43,713 nucleotides of DNA from Candidatus Thalassarchaeaceae archaeon (GTDB lineage: Archaea; Thermoplasmatota; Poseidoniia; Poseidoniales; Thalassarchaeaceae), in contig JAJPRE010000013.1 of NCBI GenBank assembly GCA_023700245.1, positions 1 through 43,713 on the forward strand, read 5' to 3'. Position 1 is the stretch's first letter; every line of letters starts with the position of its first letter. A program made the translations under genes and the position numbers. The notes below the pieces were generated by a model. It was given only the letters and a program-made list of their open reading frames with translations, was not told the DNA's origin and searched no databases. This document shows, in pieces, positions 33,584 through 42,768 of the stretch.

Positions 33584-35017
33584 TTATGGGATGATATCAT
33601 AAATCTCTGGCAATAATAACTCTACTCCAAATAAAGGATCCGGGTCCGTTGAATCATGATATGCAATAAAAGAGCCCCCATCTGGTAGAATTCCCATACT
33701 AGCAAAATCAAATCTGATGTCAGCACCAGCTCCTGAAGTAGAATCTAAGTCGCCTTGTCCGAGATAGGTTTTAGAATCAGGAATTAGGCTATCTGAAAAA
33801 TCCCTTACGTGCCATGCAATATCTACATCAGGCCCTGAAGCACTTTGATATCTAACGTTAAGGACAAATAAATCATGCACGCCATTGGAGTGAAATTCCC
33901 ACTCCTCTATTTCTGTTGCGAAACTAGACAATTCATAGGTATTATTTTCCCAAGATTCTCCCCCATCCCATGACATAAGATGAGTTATTTCTGTACCTTC
34001 TGCTATAACGCAATGCAATGCAGATGAAGAGTCTATAGCGCAATATTCAGATGGTAATGTAGAGCCATTTAATGAAGTGGCTGACCACCAATTTAACGAT
34101 GTATCCAAAAAGGCATCTGTGCCATCAATAAAATAATTTGGAAAATATAATCCCCCTGAAGGAACAGGAAATGCACGCATTTCTTTATGTGGTTTAGTGA
34201 AGTCCCACTCTGGACCCAAAGAAGAAGCCGTTAAATCTACTTCAATGCTTGCTAGACTACTATCCCTGTCGGGGAAATTGATATAATCATAATTTAATCC
34301 ATCTGTAGATATTTGACCCCCTATATTTTGTACTTGATGCCAAAAATTTGAAATCACAATAGTAGCATAATCACCATTCCCATATATTCCTCCATTAATC
34401 GGCCCTATTACTTCTACCTGCCATGATCGATCATAAAATGGCTCAGGAGTTCTGTTGAAGCACCAACTCCATTCTCCATCATCCGCATCATACAAAAATG
34501 CATAAAATTGATCTGCTCCGCTGAGACTTGGATAGGGAAACCACCCCATTGAAATCAGATCTCCATTCGTAGCTTGAACAATACTACCTTCTCCGAGACC
34601 TTCTTGTCCAGGGACAGTGGGCTTAGGCTCTAAGCAACCTAGTTGAGAGAATATCTCTGGAATATATTCTTGCCACGTATGCCCCCTATCTTCAGACCAT
34701 GTGGGATATTCGCCTCCAAAGTTAACTATCCAACCTTCTTTGGTTCCAGCCAAATAATGTTCACAACAATTTCCTCCCTCTTCATTTCCAAAAACTGCCC
34801 ATGAAGCATTGCCCCAGGATTCATTATTATATGGATTTCCAACTACAAATTCCCTAGAATCTTCATAAGTTCCAGGATTTTCAACATACATGAAGTCTGC
34901 ATCCCATTCTATAATTTCATTCTCAACAATTTCACTATCTCCAAAACACCCTGCGAAAACTGTGCTTGAAACTATTAAAATGCAGAAGAAATTAACCACT
35001 CTGCTACCTCTAGGCAT
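33584..35017 (-). CDS. Secreted lipoprotein, beta-propeller/BNR-like, unknown function
   Basis: 477 residues from ATG 35017 (35056 is also open, adding 13 residues). Signal peptide with lipobox FAGC (Cys24), then a long Trp- and Gly-rich chain with motifs such as WSEDRGHTWQEY and SWDGGESWENNTYEL, resembling Asp-box repeats (S-x-D-x-G-x-x-W) of sialidase-like propellers. At least two Asp boxes are visible. No catalytic residues can be assigned. Probably surface-exposed, binding sugar or protein. On the same strand as the archaellin-like gene. Confidence 0.7.
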   Translation of the reverse strand: MPRGSRVVNFFCILIVSSTVFAGCFGDSEIVENEIIEWDADFMYVENPGTYEDSREFVVGNPYNNESWGNASWAVFGNEEGGNCCEHYLAGTKEGWIVNFGGEYPTWSEDRGHTWQEYIPEIFSQLGCLEPKPTVPGQEGLGEGSIVQATNGDLISMGWFPYPSLSGADQFYAFLYDADDGEWSWCFNRTPEPFYDRSWQVEVIGPINGGIYGNGDYATIVISNFWHQVQNIGGQISTDGLNYDYINFPDRDSSLASIEVDLTASSLGPEWDFTKPHKEMRAFPVPSGGLYFPNYFIDGTDAFLDTSLNWWSATSLNGSTLPSEYCAIDSSSALHCVIAEGTEITHLMSWDGGESWENNTYELSSFATEIEEWEFHSNGVHDLFVLNVRYQSASGPDVDIAWHVRDFSDSLIPDSKTYLGQGDLDSTSGAGADIRFDFASMGILPDGGSFIAYHDSTDPDPLFGVELLLPEIYDIIP

Positions 35018-35241
35018 AATAGGACGAAGCAAGGGGTCATATATCGCACTTATCATCTATTATTTACAAATAAAGATTGAAATAATAAATTATTTAATTG
35101 TAAAATATAATGAAGATATACATTCATATGTCTCCACATTGTATAATCACGTGCTTTTATTATATCCGTATAAGTCATTTGTACAATAATCTTTGATATA
35201 AAGTAAATATTTAATATTTTATGTAAAATTAGATTAAGCTA

Positions 35242-36102
35242 TTACCAAGGTTGGTGAATTAAATCATAACCAATTACGAGTTCCCCGAATATCAATGAAT
35301 TGGTTTTAGAGGTCCCCTTATTTACAAAAAGTGTAAATTCTACATTCTCATCCAATGAGGGCACACAAGATATAAAATCAACCTCAACCTTAACTTTCAT
35401 ACCTGGCGTTATGTATTCATTTGGCAAAATATCAAAATCTTGTCCAAATGTGTTTAAACCGTCAATAAGTCTTGATCCCGAGAGAGTTATTGTATTGTGG
35501 TCAATTGCAAAACTTCCATCCTGTGCTTCACAGCCAACAGACCAACTTATATCTCCTGCCAATATAGATGGAGCACCAGCAGATAATTTAAAGAATACAG
35601 TCAATCCAAATCCCTTTATTTTCATAGATGAAAGTTGATCGTTTTTTAACCCTACAGCCTCTAAATCTGCTAAGTCATAGTTTCCTTCGCCCACTTCTGC
35701 CTCCCATGCACCATCAAAATTTTCGCCTTCGAACATACTTGCTGCACAACCTGCTCCTATCCTTATTGATGATGCATCATTGTCAACTGCTCCAGCGGCT
35801 ATGAAATCCGCTACTAAATAATCGCCAACCTCAAAGACTGCGCTCCAAGCACCACTAAATCCTGCATCTTTAAATAATTCTACAGTACAATCTCCTCCAA
35901 CGCTCCTGATATATGCGTCTACAAGTTCTACTTTTCTGGAAATTTCGTCTTGGACATCATTTGACGTTGAATCTCCATCTTCCTGTAATTTTTCAATTGT
36001 TTGAATCATTACGGTACTGGAAACGGCGGCAACAAGAATTAAGGCAATAAAAATTATCATTGCCCCTATTCCGATTGAACCAGAGGTAAAATCCCTATTC
36101 AT
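35242..36102 (-). CDS. Archaellin-like class III signal peptide fused to beta/gamma-crystallin domain
   Basis: 286 residues. Residues 1-60 have the archaellin/pilin N-terminus: short polar leader (MNRDFTSG, cleavage expected after Gly8), then SIGIGAMIIFIALILVAAVS, and a coil-like stretch. Residues about 71-163 look like two Greek-key beta/gamma-crystallin motifs: CTVELFKDAGFSGAW... with DNDASSI (107-113), and CAASMFEGENFDGAWEAEV... with KNDQLSSM (153-160); the N/D-N/D-x-x-S-S pattern binds Ca2+. The rest (164-286) is beta-rich, as in archaellin outer domains. No other archaellum gene adjoins. It could form a surface filament subunit with a Ca-binding cap. Position -2 is Ser rather than basic, which is unusual for the processing peptidase. 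Confidence 0.75.
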   Translation of the reverse strand: MNRDFTSGSIGIGAMIIFIALILVAAVSSTVMIQTIEKLQEDGDSTSNDVQDEISRKVELVDAYIRSVGGDCTVELFKDAGFSGAWSAVFEVGDYLVADFIAAGAVDNDASSIRIGAGCAASMFEGENFDGAWEAEVGEGNYDLADLEAVGLKNDQLSSMKIKGFGLTVFFKLSAGAPSILAGDISWSVGCEAQDGSFAIDHNTITLSGSRLIDGLNTFGQDFDILPNEYITPGMKVKVEVDFISCVPSLDENVEFTLFVNKGTSKTNSLIFGELVIGYDLIHQPW

Positions 36103-36166
36103 TACTATTGTTGCTATCTAACTCTTGTGTATTATGTTATGTATTTTTACGAATAAATATCAGAGA

Positions 36167-36808
36167 TTATTCTTTAATAAACCCAGAGGGGATATCATAT
36201 GATGTTTGAGGTTTCGATTTTGAAAAAATAAATAAAATAACTGAAAGAAGTATTGTATTACAGAGCATAATTTGCCCAACTGAGATTAAAAGCCATATTT
36301 TTTCCATAAAAGCAATAGTATCGCCATAAGTGCCGCCTGGACCAAAATTATATTCCGGAGTGAATCCCGGGCCAGTGTAAAACATTATGACTAGATGTAT
36401 TTGACTAATTACATAAATTACAAGCCAGCAGATGGTCAATTTGAACCCAAGTTCCCTTTGACCACTCCATAATGCTGGAACTGCCATTAATCCTAAAAAG
36501 AATAATATGATCCCGTAAATTGCATAATATTTAGAAAAATTTTCGAATTGATCAAGATAAACAATTGTTTCATTCCAAAATTCATTACTTTCTTCCCAAT
36601 CATTAATTTCTTGCTCGGTTCCATTTTCTGGATATATTTCTATTTCATTAAAATCCCTAGGAACTTGATCTATTAAAATAGGAGTTAACACTCCAGATGC
36701 TATCTGAAATAACATTAGAAAAATCATTATACTCATAAATATAGCAAGACTTTTGAGCCACCATTTAGAAGGTTCAGGAATTGAATATGGAGTTTCGATG
36801 TGTTCCAT
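36167..36808 (-). CDS. Four-helix membrane protein, unknown
   Basis: 213 residues. Short N-terminal Pro-rich tail, then membrane helices at about 20-45, 96-114, 123-145 and 171-196; a polar, acidic 46-residue loop (EIEIYPENGTEQEINDWEES...) lies between the first two and would be outside the cell if the N-terminus is inside. Aromatic and Gly-Pro residues near the third loop (YTGPGFTPEYNFGPGG) look like a turn. No family recognised. Precedes the archaellin-like gene on the same strand. Confidence 0.7.
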   Translation of the reverse strand: MEHIETPYSIPEPSKWWLKSLAIFMSIMIFLMLFQIASGVLTPILIDQVPRDFNEIEIYPENGTEQEINDWEESNEFWNETIVYLDQFENFSKYYAIYGIILFFLGLMAVPALWSGQRELGFKLTICWLVIYVISQIHLVIMFYTGPGFTPEYNFGPGGTYGDTIAFMEKIWLLISVGQIMLCNTILLSVILFIFSKSKPQTSYDIPSGFIKE

Positions 36809-36845
36809 TGGTTCTACTTTAAATAAATTATATTTAAAAGTCTAC

Positions 36846-37316
36846 TTATGCCACTAAATTATCATTCTTGACAATTATCCTTGGTTCAGTCCTAATCATA
36901 GTGTGTATACATTGCCTCGATGGGCTAACAATAAATCCATTTCTAAGGAAATTTCTTCCAAGAATTATTCGATGTTTCATTTTAGAACGATTTTGGAGAC
37001 AGATTTCTACTTGATGGTCTCTGCCTGCAATCTCTAATTTTGTAGATATTACTGGCCTTAATGTGACATAGCCACTAGTATCTCTTACTTTTCTCCATCT
37101 CACTATTTCCTTAGTAAATGCCTTACCCTCTTTGATTAGTTTGAATTTCACATATTGATTATTGTCATTATTAATTATTTCAATATCTAAAGCGTTGAGG
37201 GCATTTGACCATGCGCCGGTGTCTGTTTTTGCCATTATTAGATTAGTTTCCAAATCAGGAATTCTGACCCATTCTCTCCAACCTATAATTACATATCCGA
37301 CTGACATTATTTTCAT
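36846..37316 (-). CDS. RimB-like (ATP-dependent zinc protease-annotated) retropepsin-fold protein
   Basis: 156 residues. Core motif AKTDTGAWSNAL (D-T-G-A, as in aspartic proteases) near residue 30, preceded by IIGWREWVRIPDL and followed by RPVISTKLEIAGRDHQVEICLQNRSKMKHRIILGRNFL, the RimB pattern (E-x-x-L-x-N-R, M-x-x-x-I-L-G-R). The family is coupled to RimK-like ligases that add glutamate; no rimK gene lies in the window. Despite the common name it is an aspartic-type fold. Starts at ATG 37316 or Met4. Divergent from guaB with about 92 bp between. Confidence 0.85.
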   Translation of the reverse strand: MKIMSVGYVIIGWREWVRIPDLETNLIMAKTDTGAWSNALNALDIEIINNDNNQYVKFKLIKEGKAFTKEIVRWRKVRDTSGYVTLRPVISTKLEIAGRDHQVEICLQNRSKMKHRIILGRNFLRNGFIVSPSRQCIHTMIRTEPRIIVKNDNLVA

Positions 37317-37408
37317 TGGAGTTCCTTTTTATTTTTTATATCTCCTCTTTGAAAATTTAATCTAAATAAATAGAATTATTCAAGTATGAGTGTTGATGGC
37401 CATCCCTA

Positions 37409-38872
37409 ATGGCGAGAGGCGAAATACAAGAAGCTTTAACTTTTGATGATGTATTGCTACTTCCTGCTGAATCTTCAGTTCTGCCTGCTGAGGCGAATAT
37501 TGAGACGCAATTGACCAAGAGTATAAAACTCAACAATCCAATTATATCAGCAGCAATGGACACTGTTACTGAATCGGGGATGGCGATTGCAATGGCGCAA
37601 GCCGGCGGCATAGGAGTAATACATCGAAATATGACAATTGACCAACAAACTAATGAGGTCGATAAAGTAAAAAGATTTGAGTCAGGACTAATTTTAGATC
37701 CGGTTACAGTATCTTTAAACATTACAATAGGGGAATTAAGAGAGATTAAATCAAAATACGGATTTTCTGGATTTCCAGTTATTGATAATTCCAATAATTT
37801 GGTTGGTTTGATAACCAATAGAGATATTAGATTTGTTGAAGATGATAAAACTAAAGTTTCAGAAGTGATGACTACAGATTTGGTTACTGTCCCTGAAGGC
37901 GTTGATAAGGAAATAGCCAAAAAAATCCTTCATAAAAATAGAATTGAAAAGTTATTAGTTGTAGATAGTAAAGGTAATTGCGCCGGAATGATTACTGTCA
38001 GAGACATACAGAGAAACCGTGATAATCCAGATTCATGTAGAGATGACCGAGGAAGATTGAGAGTTATTGGCGCAACAGGAACAGGTGAAAAGGGAGTGGC
38101 TAGGGCATTGGCACTATTTGCGGCTGGTGCTGATGCAGTGGCAGTAGATACCGCTCATGGTCACTCTCATGGAGTTTTAGATACTGTAAAGAAGATTAGG
38201 GAATTGGGGGGTGATGATGTTCAAATTATTGCAGGCAATGTTGCAACTGGAGATGCCGCTGAAGCACTTATTAAAGCCGGTGCAAACGCAATAAAAGTTG
38301 GAATCGGCCCAGGCTCGATATGTACTACTAGAATTGTATCTGGCGTTGGAGTTCCCCAATTAACTGCGATTATAAATGCCGTTAATGTTTGTAAAAACTA
38401 TGGAATACCCGTAATTGCAGATGGAGGAATAAAATATAGTGGAGATATTGCAAAAGCCATAGCAGCAGGTGCGGATTGCGTTATGGCTGGTTCTGTACTA
38501 GCAGGAACCAATGAGTCTCCTGGAGAAAATATTCTTTATCAAGGAAGATCATACAAAGTTTATCGCGGTATGGGATCGGTAAGTGCAATGACTGAAGGAT
38601 CTCATGAAAGATATTTTCAATCAGAGCAAGGAGATACACAAAAATATGTGCCTGAAGGCATTGAAGGTAGAGTGCCCGCTAGAGGGCCTGTGGAAAATGT
38701 AATCTATCAACTAATAGGTGGCTTAAGATCTTCAATGGGCTATACAGGTAATAAAAATATAGAACAAATGAAAGAAAATTGTAATTTCGTAAAGATTACA
38801 AATGCCGGATTAGCTGAAAGTCATGTCCATGATGTCGAAATAACTAGAGAAGCCCCCAATTATAGAAGATGA
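37409..38872 (+). CDS. guaB: Inosine-5'-monophosphate dehydrogenase
   Basis: Oxidises IMP to XMP with NAD+, the first committed step of GTP synthesis. 487 residues: [16 protein letters not shown] (11-26), AAMDTVTE, paired CBS domains (about 95-145 and 152-200), [13 protein letters not shown] (245-257), [10 protein letters not shown], and catalytic Cys305 in [13 protein letters not shown]. The flap region with [10 protein letters not shown] follows. All active-site elements present. The CBS pair is the likely site of ATP/GTP control. Confidence 0.97.
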   Translation: MARGEIQEALTFDDVLLLPAESSVLPAEANIETQLTKSIKLNNPIISAAMDTVTESGMAIAMAQAGGIGVIHRNMTIDQQTNEVDKVKRFESGLILDPVTVSLNITIGELREIKSKYGFSGFPVIDNSNNLVGLITNRDIRFVEDDKTKVSEVMTTDLVTVPEGVDKEIAKKILHKNRIEKLLVVDSKGNCAGMITVRDIQRNRDNPDSCRDDRGRLRVIGATGTGEKGVARALALFAAGADAVAVDTAHGHSHGVLDTVKKIRELGGDDVQIIAGNVATGDAAEALIKAGANAIKVGIGPGSICTTRIVSGVGVPQLTAIINAVNVCKNYGIPVIADGGIKYSGDIAKAIAAGADCVMAGSVLAGTNESPGENILYQGRSYKVYRGMGSVSAMTEGSHERYFQSEQGDTQKYVPEGIEGRVPARGPVENVIYQLIGGLRSSMGYTGNKNIEQMKENCNFVKITNAGLAESHVHDVEITREAPNYRR

Positions 38873-38876
38873 TATT

Positions 38877-39398
38877 ATGGACGAGATAGTATTTGGTGGA
38901 GGTTGTTTTTGGTGTACAGAGGGTGCTTTAACTGGACTTAAGGGAGTAAATGGAATCATTCCAGGATATTCTGGAGGGGATTTAAAAAATCCAACCTATG
39001 AGCAAGTTTGTAGTAAAAAAACAGGGCATGCAGAAGTTGTTAAAGTGAGTTTTGATCCTGACATAATATCATTAAAAAAATTATTAATGGTTTTTTTTAC
39101 TTCGCACGATCCAACGCAACTAAACCGGCAAGGCAATGACATAGGCCCCCAATATAGAAGTATCATTTTATTCAAAAAGTTAGAACAGAAAGAAGAAATA
39201 AAATTAGTTATTGAAGATATACATAATTCATATAAAGATAAAATAGTCACTGAAGTTGTAGAATTGAAGGAATTTTATGAAGCTGAAAAACATCATCATG
39301 ACTATTATAGTAAAAATTCATACCAACCATATTGTGCCATGGTAGTTGCACCAAAAATAAAAAAGGTTAGGAAAAAATTTGCACACCTTTATGATTAA
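38877..39398 (+). CDS. msrA: Peptide methionine sulfoxide reductase A
   Basis: 173 residues starting MDEIVFGGGCFWC; Cys10 in GCFWCTEG is the nucleophile that reduces the S-epimer of Met sulfoxide. Other marks are SGGDLKNPTYEQVCSKKTGHAEVVKVSFDP, HDPTQLNRQGNDIGPQYRSII and HHHDYYSKNSYQPYC with a late Cys that may recycle the enzyme. It starts five bases after the guaB stop, so the two are co-transcribed. No msrB in the window. Confidence 0.97.
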   Translation: MDEIVFGGGCFWCTEGALTGLKGVNGIIPGYSGGDLKNPTYEQVCSKKTGHAEVVKVSFDPDIISLKKLLMVFFTSHDPTQLNRQGNDIGPQYRSIILFKKLEQKEEIKLVIEDIHNSYKDKIVTEVVELKEFYEAEKHHHDYYSKNSYQPYCAMVVAPKIKKVRKKFAHLYD

Positions 39399-39573
39399 TA
39401 TATTTTCAAAAATTATTAGTATTAATTAATAATTATTTGAATCGTAATTTCTAATCATCGACACATAATTTCTTATCACTCATTAGAGTAAAGAGATACT
39501 TGACAGAAATGATATTGTAGTAAATACGTAATTATTTAGTTATATTTAGGGTAACCTTCAACAGTCAGGAAAA

Positions 39574-40011
39574 GTGCATCGCCATATGGCACATGATGGA
39601 GGTAGTCAAGATGATCATTCAGATAAGGCATGGGCGATACACGCTGCCATTATTGGATTAAACTCTGGTAATTTATTATTTAGGGGATTAGAATTGGATC
39701 AGGATAATCCTGAACTTTTGACTGTTATTTGTCTATCTACACTTGCTATTGCTTTACCATTTCAGGCTATTTTTTTCCTTATTAATTCTCATATTCAAGA
39801 AACAACCAATGTACATGAATTAGAGTATCAAATGTTATTAAGATTATCAGTTATCTGTCAAACAGTTTCTTACTTTTCACTAGTAAGTATTGGCATATTG
39901 ATGTATACTACCCATATGTACATTGGACTTTCATTTACTGCAGGTGCAGTAATTGCATTTTTCTTATTAAAATCTGCCCTAAATCAGGTAGATAGATTAG
40001 CTAAATTATGA
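39574..40011 (+). CDS. Four-helix membrane protein, unknown
   Basis: 145 residues beginning with a His-rich, charged N-terminus (MHRHMAHDGGSQDDHSDK), then hydrophobic segments at about 24-36, 47-70, 86-109 and 110-135. The layout resembles small unassigned membrane proteins; no family is recognised. GTG 39574 is preferred because AGGA lies five bases before it; ATG 39586 is the alternative. Its last six bases overlap the 3' end of sixA on the opposite strand. Confidence 0.65.
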   Translation: MHRHMAHDGGSQDDHSDKAWAIHAAIIGLNSGNLLFRGLELDQDNPELLTVICLSTLAIALPFQAIFFLINSHIQETTNVHELEYQMLLRLSVICQTVSYFSLVSIGILMYTTHMYIGLSFTAGAVIAFFLLKSALNQVDRLAKL

Positions 40012-40482
40012 AAAATTTAAGTCTTTTGGTTTTATTATTCTTTCTAAAATCCAATTGCCATTATTTTCGTAAATTAAAGCAGCTGATGCAGTTGGCATCT
40101 CATGCCATTCATCAGTTAAATTGTTAATCAGTAACTCACAACCCGGATTATGTCCCAATATCATAGTTGTACCATGATCTTGACAATGTTCCAATAATAA
40201 CAATAATTGATTAATTCCTGCAAGATATATCTCTGGCATGATTTTTATTTCGACCTCATTCGAATCAAAATTCATGGCAGACAATGTTTCGAGAGTGCGT
40301 TTTGAACTACTGACTAATATCAATTTTGGAAGAAAATTTACCCTAGATAATTCCTGATAAATTCTAGGTGCATCCTTCAAACCACGAGTGTTTAGAGGGC
40401 GATCATGATCATTGAGATTCAGATCGTTATGGCTACTTTTAGCATGCCGCATTATTATTAATCTTTTTTTATTGATCGTCAT
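40006..40482 (-). CDS. sixA: SixA-like histidine phosphatase
   Basis: 158 residues of the histidine phosphatase superfamily: LIIMRHAKSSHND with the phosphohistidine His13 (R-H-A), RPLNTRGLKDA, LVSSSKRTLETL (Arg that binds phosphate) and GHNPG with the second His. SixA proteins remove phosphate from phosphohistidine in bacterial relay proteins. The start ATGA overlaps the stop of the preceding crotonase by four bases, so they are translationally coupled, although their roles seem unrelated. Confidence 0.9.
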   Translation of the reverse strand: MTINKKRLIIMRHAKSSHNDLNLNDHDRPLNTRGLKDAPRIYQELSRVNFLPKLILVSSSKRTLETLSAMNFDSNEVEIKIMPEIYLAGINQLLLLLEHCQDHGTTMILGHNPGCELLINNLTDEWHEMPTASAALIYENNGNWILERIIKPKDLNFS

Positions 40483-41273
40483 TCCTCCGAATTATTGAAG
40501 ATAGGTTTTCGCTTCTCTAAAAATGATGATACGCCTTCAGAAAAATCTGGCGACATACATGAAGATATCATAAGTGCGCGTTCGAATTCCAATTGCGTTT
40601 CAAAAAAAGTAGATGTTGAAGCATCTAATAGTTGCTTAGTTGAACGGCGACTCATTACTGACCATTTCCCCCATTTTTTTGCTAATTCTAAAGATTTATT
40701 TATTAATTCTTCATAATCGCATATCTCATCAATAGCACCTAATTCAAGTGCTTTATCACCATTCCAAACTTCATTATTAAAAAAGAATCTTTTGGATACT
40801 TGAGTTCCGACAAGTCTAGGAAGGAGCCACGTTACTCCTCCATCGGGGGATGCCCCTAAAGGAAAAAATGCTGCGGTAAACTTGACATTTGATATTGAAA
40901 TTCTATAATCCATTGCAAGAGCTAAACCTAATCCCCCTCCTGCAACTGAGCCATTTATTGCGGCCACAAATATTTTTGAAGAGCCACGAATTTTTAATAG
41001 CAAAGAATGTAACTTACCAGTCATTTCTTCTACTACTGAACCTATATTGCCTTCATCTATTGCATCGGCAAATTCGTTAATTGAGCCCCCAGCGCTAAAG
41101 AAATTCCCCGTTCCAGTAAGAATTATTGATAAACACGAGTTATCATCCATTAGTCCTTCAAGAGAGTTAATTAAAGTTTCAATATTATTTGAATTGAATG
41201 TATTTTTTGATGCATTTTTAGAGAGAGTTACTAATGCTACGCCGCCTTCATGCCTTTCAACTGTTAAAACCAT
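40479..41273 (-). CDS. Enoyl-CoA hydratase/isomerase family (PaaG-like)
   Basis: 264 residues of the crotonase fold. Oxyanion-hole segments are GTGNFFSAGGSIN (54-66) and AAINGSVAGGGLGLALAMD. The first catalytic Glu (GGGTEL in hydratases) is replaced by Leu (GGGLGL), and the second site has Asp144 in SPDGGVTWLLPRLVG, as in PaaG or Delta3-Delta2-enoyl-CoA isomerases. So isomerase rather than hydratase activity is likelier. The typical helical C-terminus (SEGVSSFLEKRKPIF) is present. Together with sixA it forms an overlapping pair; an aldehyde dehydrogenase is divergent upstream. Confidence 0.88.
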   Translation of the reverse strand: MVLTVERHEGGVALVTLSKNASKNTFNSNNIETLINSLEGLMDDNSCLSIILTGTGNFFSAGGSINEFADAIDEGNIGSVVEEMTGKLHSLLLKIRGSSKIFVAAINGSVAGGGLGLALAMDYRISISNVKFTAAFFPLGASPDGGVTWLLPRLVGTQVSKRFFFNNEVWNGDKALELGAIDEICDYEELINKSLELAKKWGKWSVMSRRSTKQLLDASTSTFFETQLEFERALMISSCMSPDFSEGVSSFLEKRKPIFNNSEE

Positions 41274-41341
41274 ATTAACTCCTAGAAGTGTTTCTTTTTC
41301 AAATGCATGAATATCTTAAGATGTGACGCTTCCGTCTGCAT

Positions 41342-42760
41342 ATGCAGAACCGCGAAAAGCTATACATCAATGGAAAATGGGTAATGCCTAATGGAAGGGC
41401 GAAGATTGAAATCATTAATCCTACAAATGAAGAGAATATTGGCTATGTTCCTGCTGGTTCAACAAATGATATTGATATGGCAGTTAAATCTGCTAAAGAA
41501 GCATTCAAGGACTGGTCAAAAAGTAGTGTAGCAAAAAGAATGGAAATTCTGAATTCATTATCTAGTGCAATCAAGGAACGTGGAGAGGAATTGGCCCAAG
41601 TCATAACTTCGGAAGTTGGGACTCCAATAGGTTACTCTAGAACTGCAATGGTGGGAACTCCTAGAGTTGTGTCTCGTTCTTATTCAAGGATATTAGAAAA
41701 TTTTGAATGGGAAGAAGAGGTTCGAAATTCAATAATTATTAGAGAAGGGATTGGAGTTTGTGCTTTTATAACGCCTTGGAATTTTCCATTGCATCAAATA
41801 ATTGGAAAGGTTGCCCCGGCTATCGCAGCTGGTTGTACTATGATCTTAAAGCCTTCAAAGGAAGCCCCAATTAGTGCATTTATACTTGCTGAGATACTGC
41901 ATGATATTGGCCTCCCTGCAGGTGTCTTCAACTTAGTTTCCGGCCATGGATCAGAGATAGGAGAATATCTGTCGAGTCATCCGGACGTAGATATGGTATC
42001 ATTCACCGGATCTACAAACGCCGGCGTTGCAGTAAGTCATGCTGCTGCAAAGAGTGTTAAACGAGTAACTTTAGAATTGGGTGGAAAGAGTGCTAATGTT
42101 GTTTTAGATGATGCTGAACCAGCATTAGTTGCAAAAAGGGCACTTAGTGCGTGCCATCAAAATAATGGTCAAACATGTTCAGCACTAACAAGATTAATAA
42201 TTCCTGAACATATGAAGGAAGAAATATGTAAGATTATTGCAGATAAAAATGATTCATATACTGTAGGCGATCCATTGGATGAAAGTATACGTTGTGGCCC
42301 CATGGCAAGTAAAAAACAGCAAGAAAGTGTGACAAATTATATTGAAATAGGAATTAATGAAGGTGCTTCACTGATATCAGGTGGCCTAGGAATGCCCAGT
42401 AATTTAAACAAGGGTTTTTTTGTGAAACCTACAATATTTGCTGATGTTACGACGAAAATGAAGATATGGAAAGAAGAGATTTTTGGCCCAGTCCTTGTAA
42501 TTACGACATATAATAATGAAAATGAAGCACTTTTTCTAGCAAATGATTCAATTTATGGTCTATCCGGAGGAGTTTGGTCCGGCAGTGAAGATCGGGCTAT
42601 TGAATTTGCCAAAGGGATGCGAACAGGTCAAATTAGTATAAATGGAGGTTTTTTTAATGTTGATGCGCCGTTTGGAGGATATAAAGCATCAGGTAATGGG
42701 AGAGAATTAGGATTGCACGGATTGCACGAATTCCTAGAAATAAAATCAATCCAGAAATGA
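41342..42760 (+). CDS. NAD(P)+-dependent aldehyde dehydrogenase
   Basis: 472 residues of the ALDH superfamily. Seen: TPWNFPL with Asn147, GCTMILKPSKEAP with the cofactor Lys, FTGSTNAG (Rossmann loop), LELGGKSANVVLDDA with Glu245, and nucleophile Cys279 in NNGQTCSALTRL. The end EIFGPVLVITTYNNENEA and FGGYKASGNGRELG are canonical. The aldehyde is unknown; its place between two crotonase genes hints at acyl-CoA or aromatic compound turnover (inference). Divergent from the PaaG-like gene with a 68-bp gap. Confidence 0.95.
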   Translation: MQNREKLYINGKWVMPNGRAKIEIINPTNEENIGYVPAGSTNDIDMAVKSAKEAFKDWSKSSVAKRMEILNSLSSAIKERGEELAQVITSEVGTPIGYSRTAMVGTPRVVSRSYSRILENFEWEEEVRNSIIIREGIGVCAFITPWNFPLHQIIGKVAPAIAAGCTMILKPSKEAPISAFILAEILHDIGLPAGVFNLVSGHGSEIGEYLSSHPDVDMVSFTGSTNAGVAVSHAAAKSVKRVTLELGGKSANVVLDDAEPALVAKRALSACHQNNGQTCSALTRLIIPEHMKEEICKIIADKNDSYTVGDPLDESIRCGPMASKKQQESVTNYIEIGINEGASLISGGLGMPSNLNKGFFVKPTIFADVTTKMKIWKEEIFGPVLVITTYNNENEALFLANDSIYGLSGGVWSGSEDRAIEFAKGMRTGQISINGGFFNVDAPFGGYKASGNGRELGLHGLHEFLEIKSIQK

Positions 42761-42768
42761 TTAATATT

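Noticed and set aside
34890-35189. 99-codon plus-strand open frame over the lipoprotein start
   Set aside because: Antisense to a signal peptide and into AT-rich intergenic DNA; no family features.
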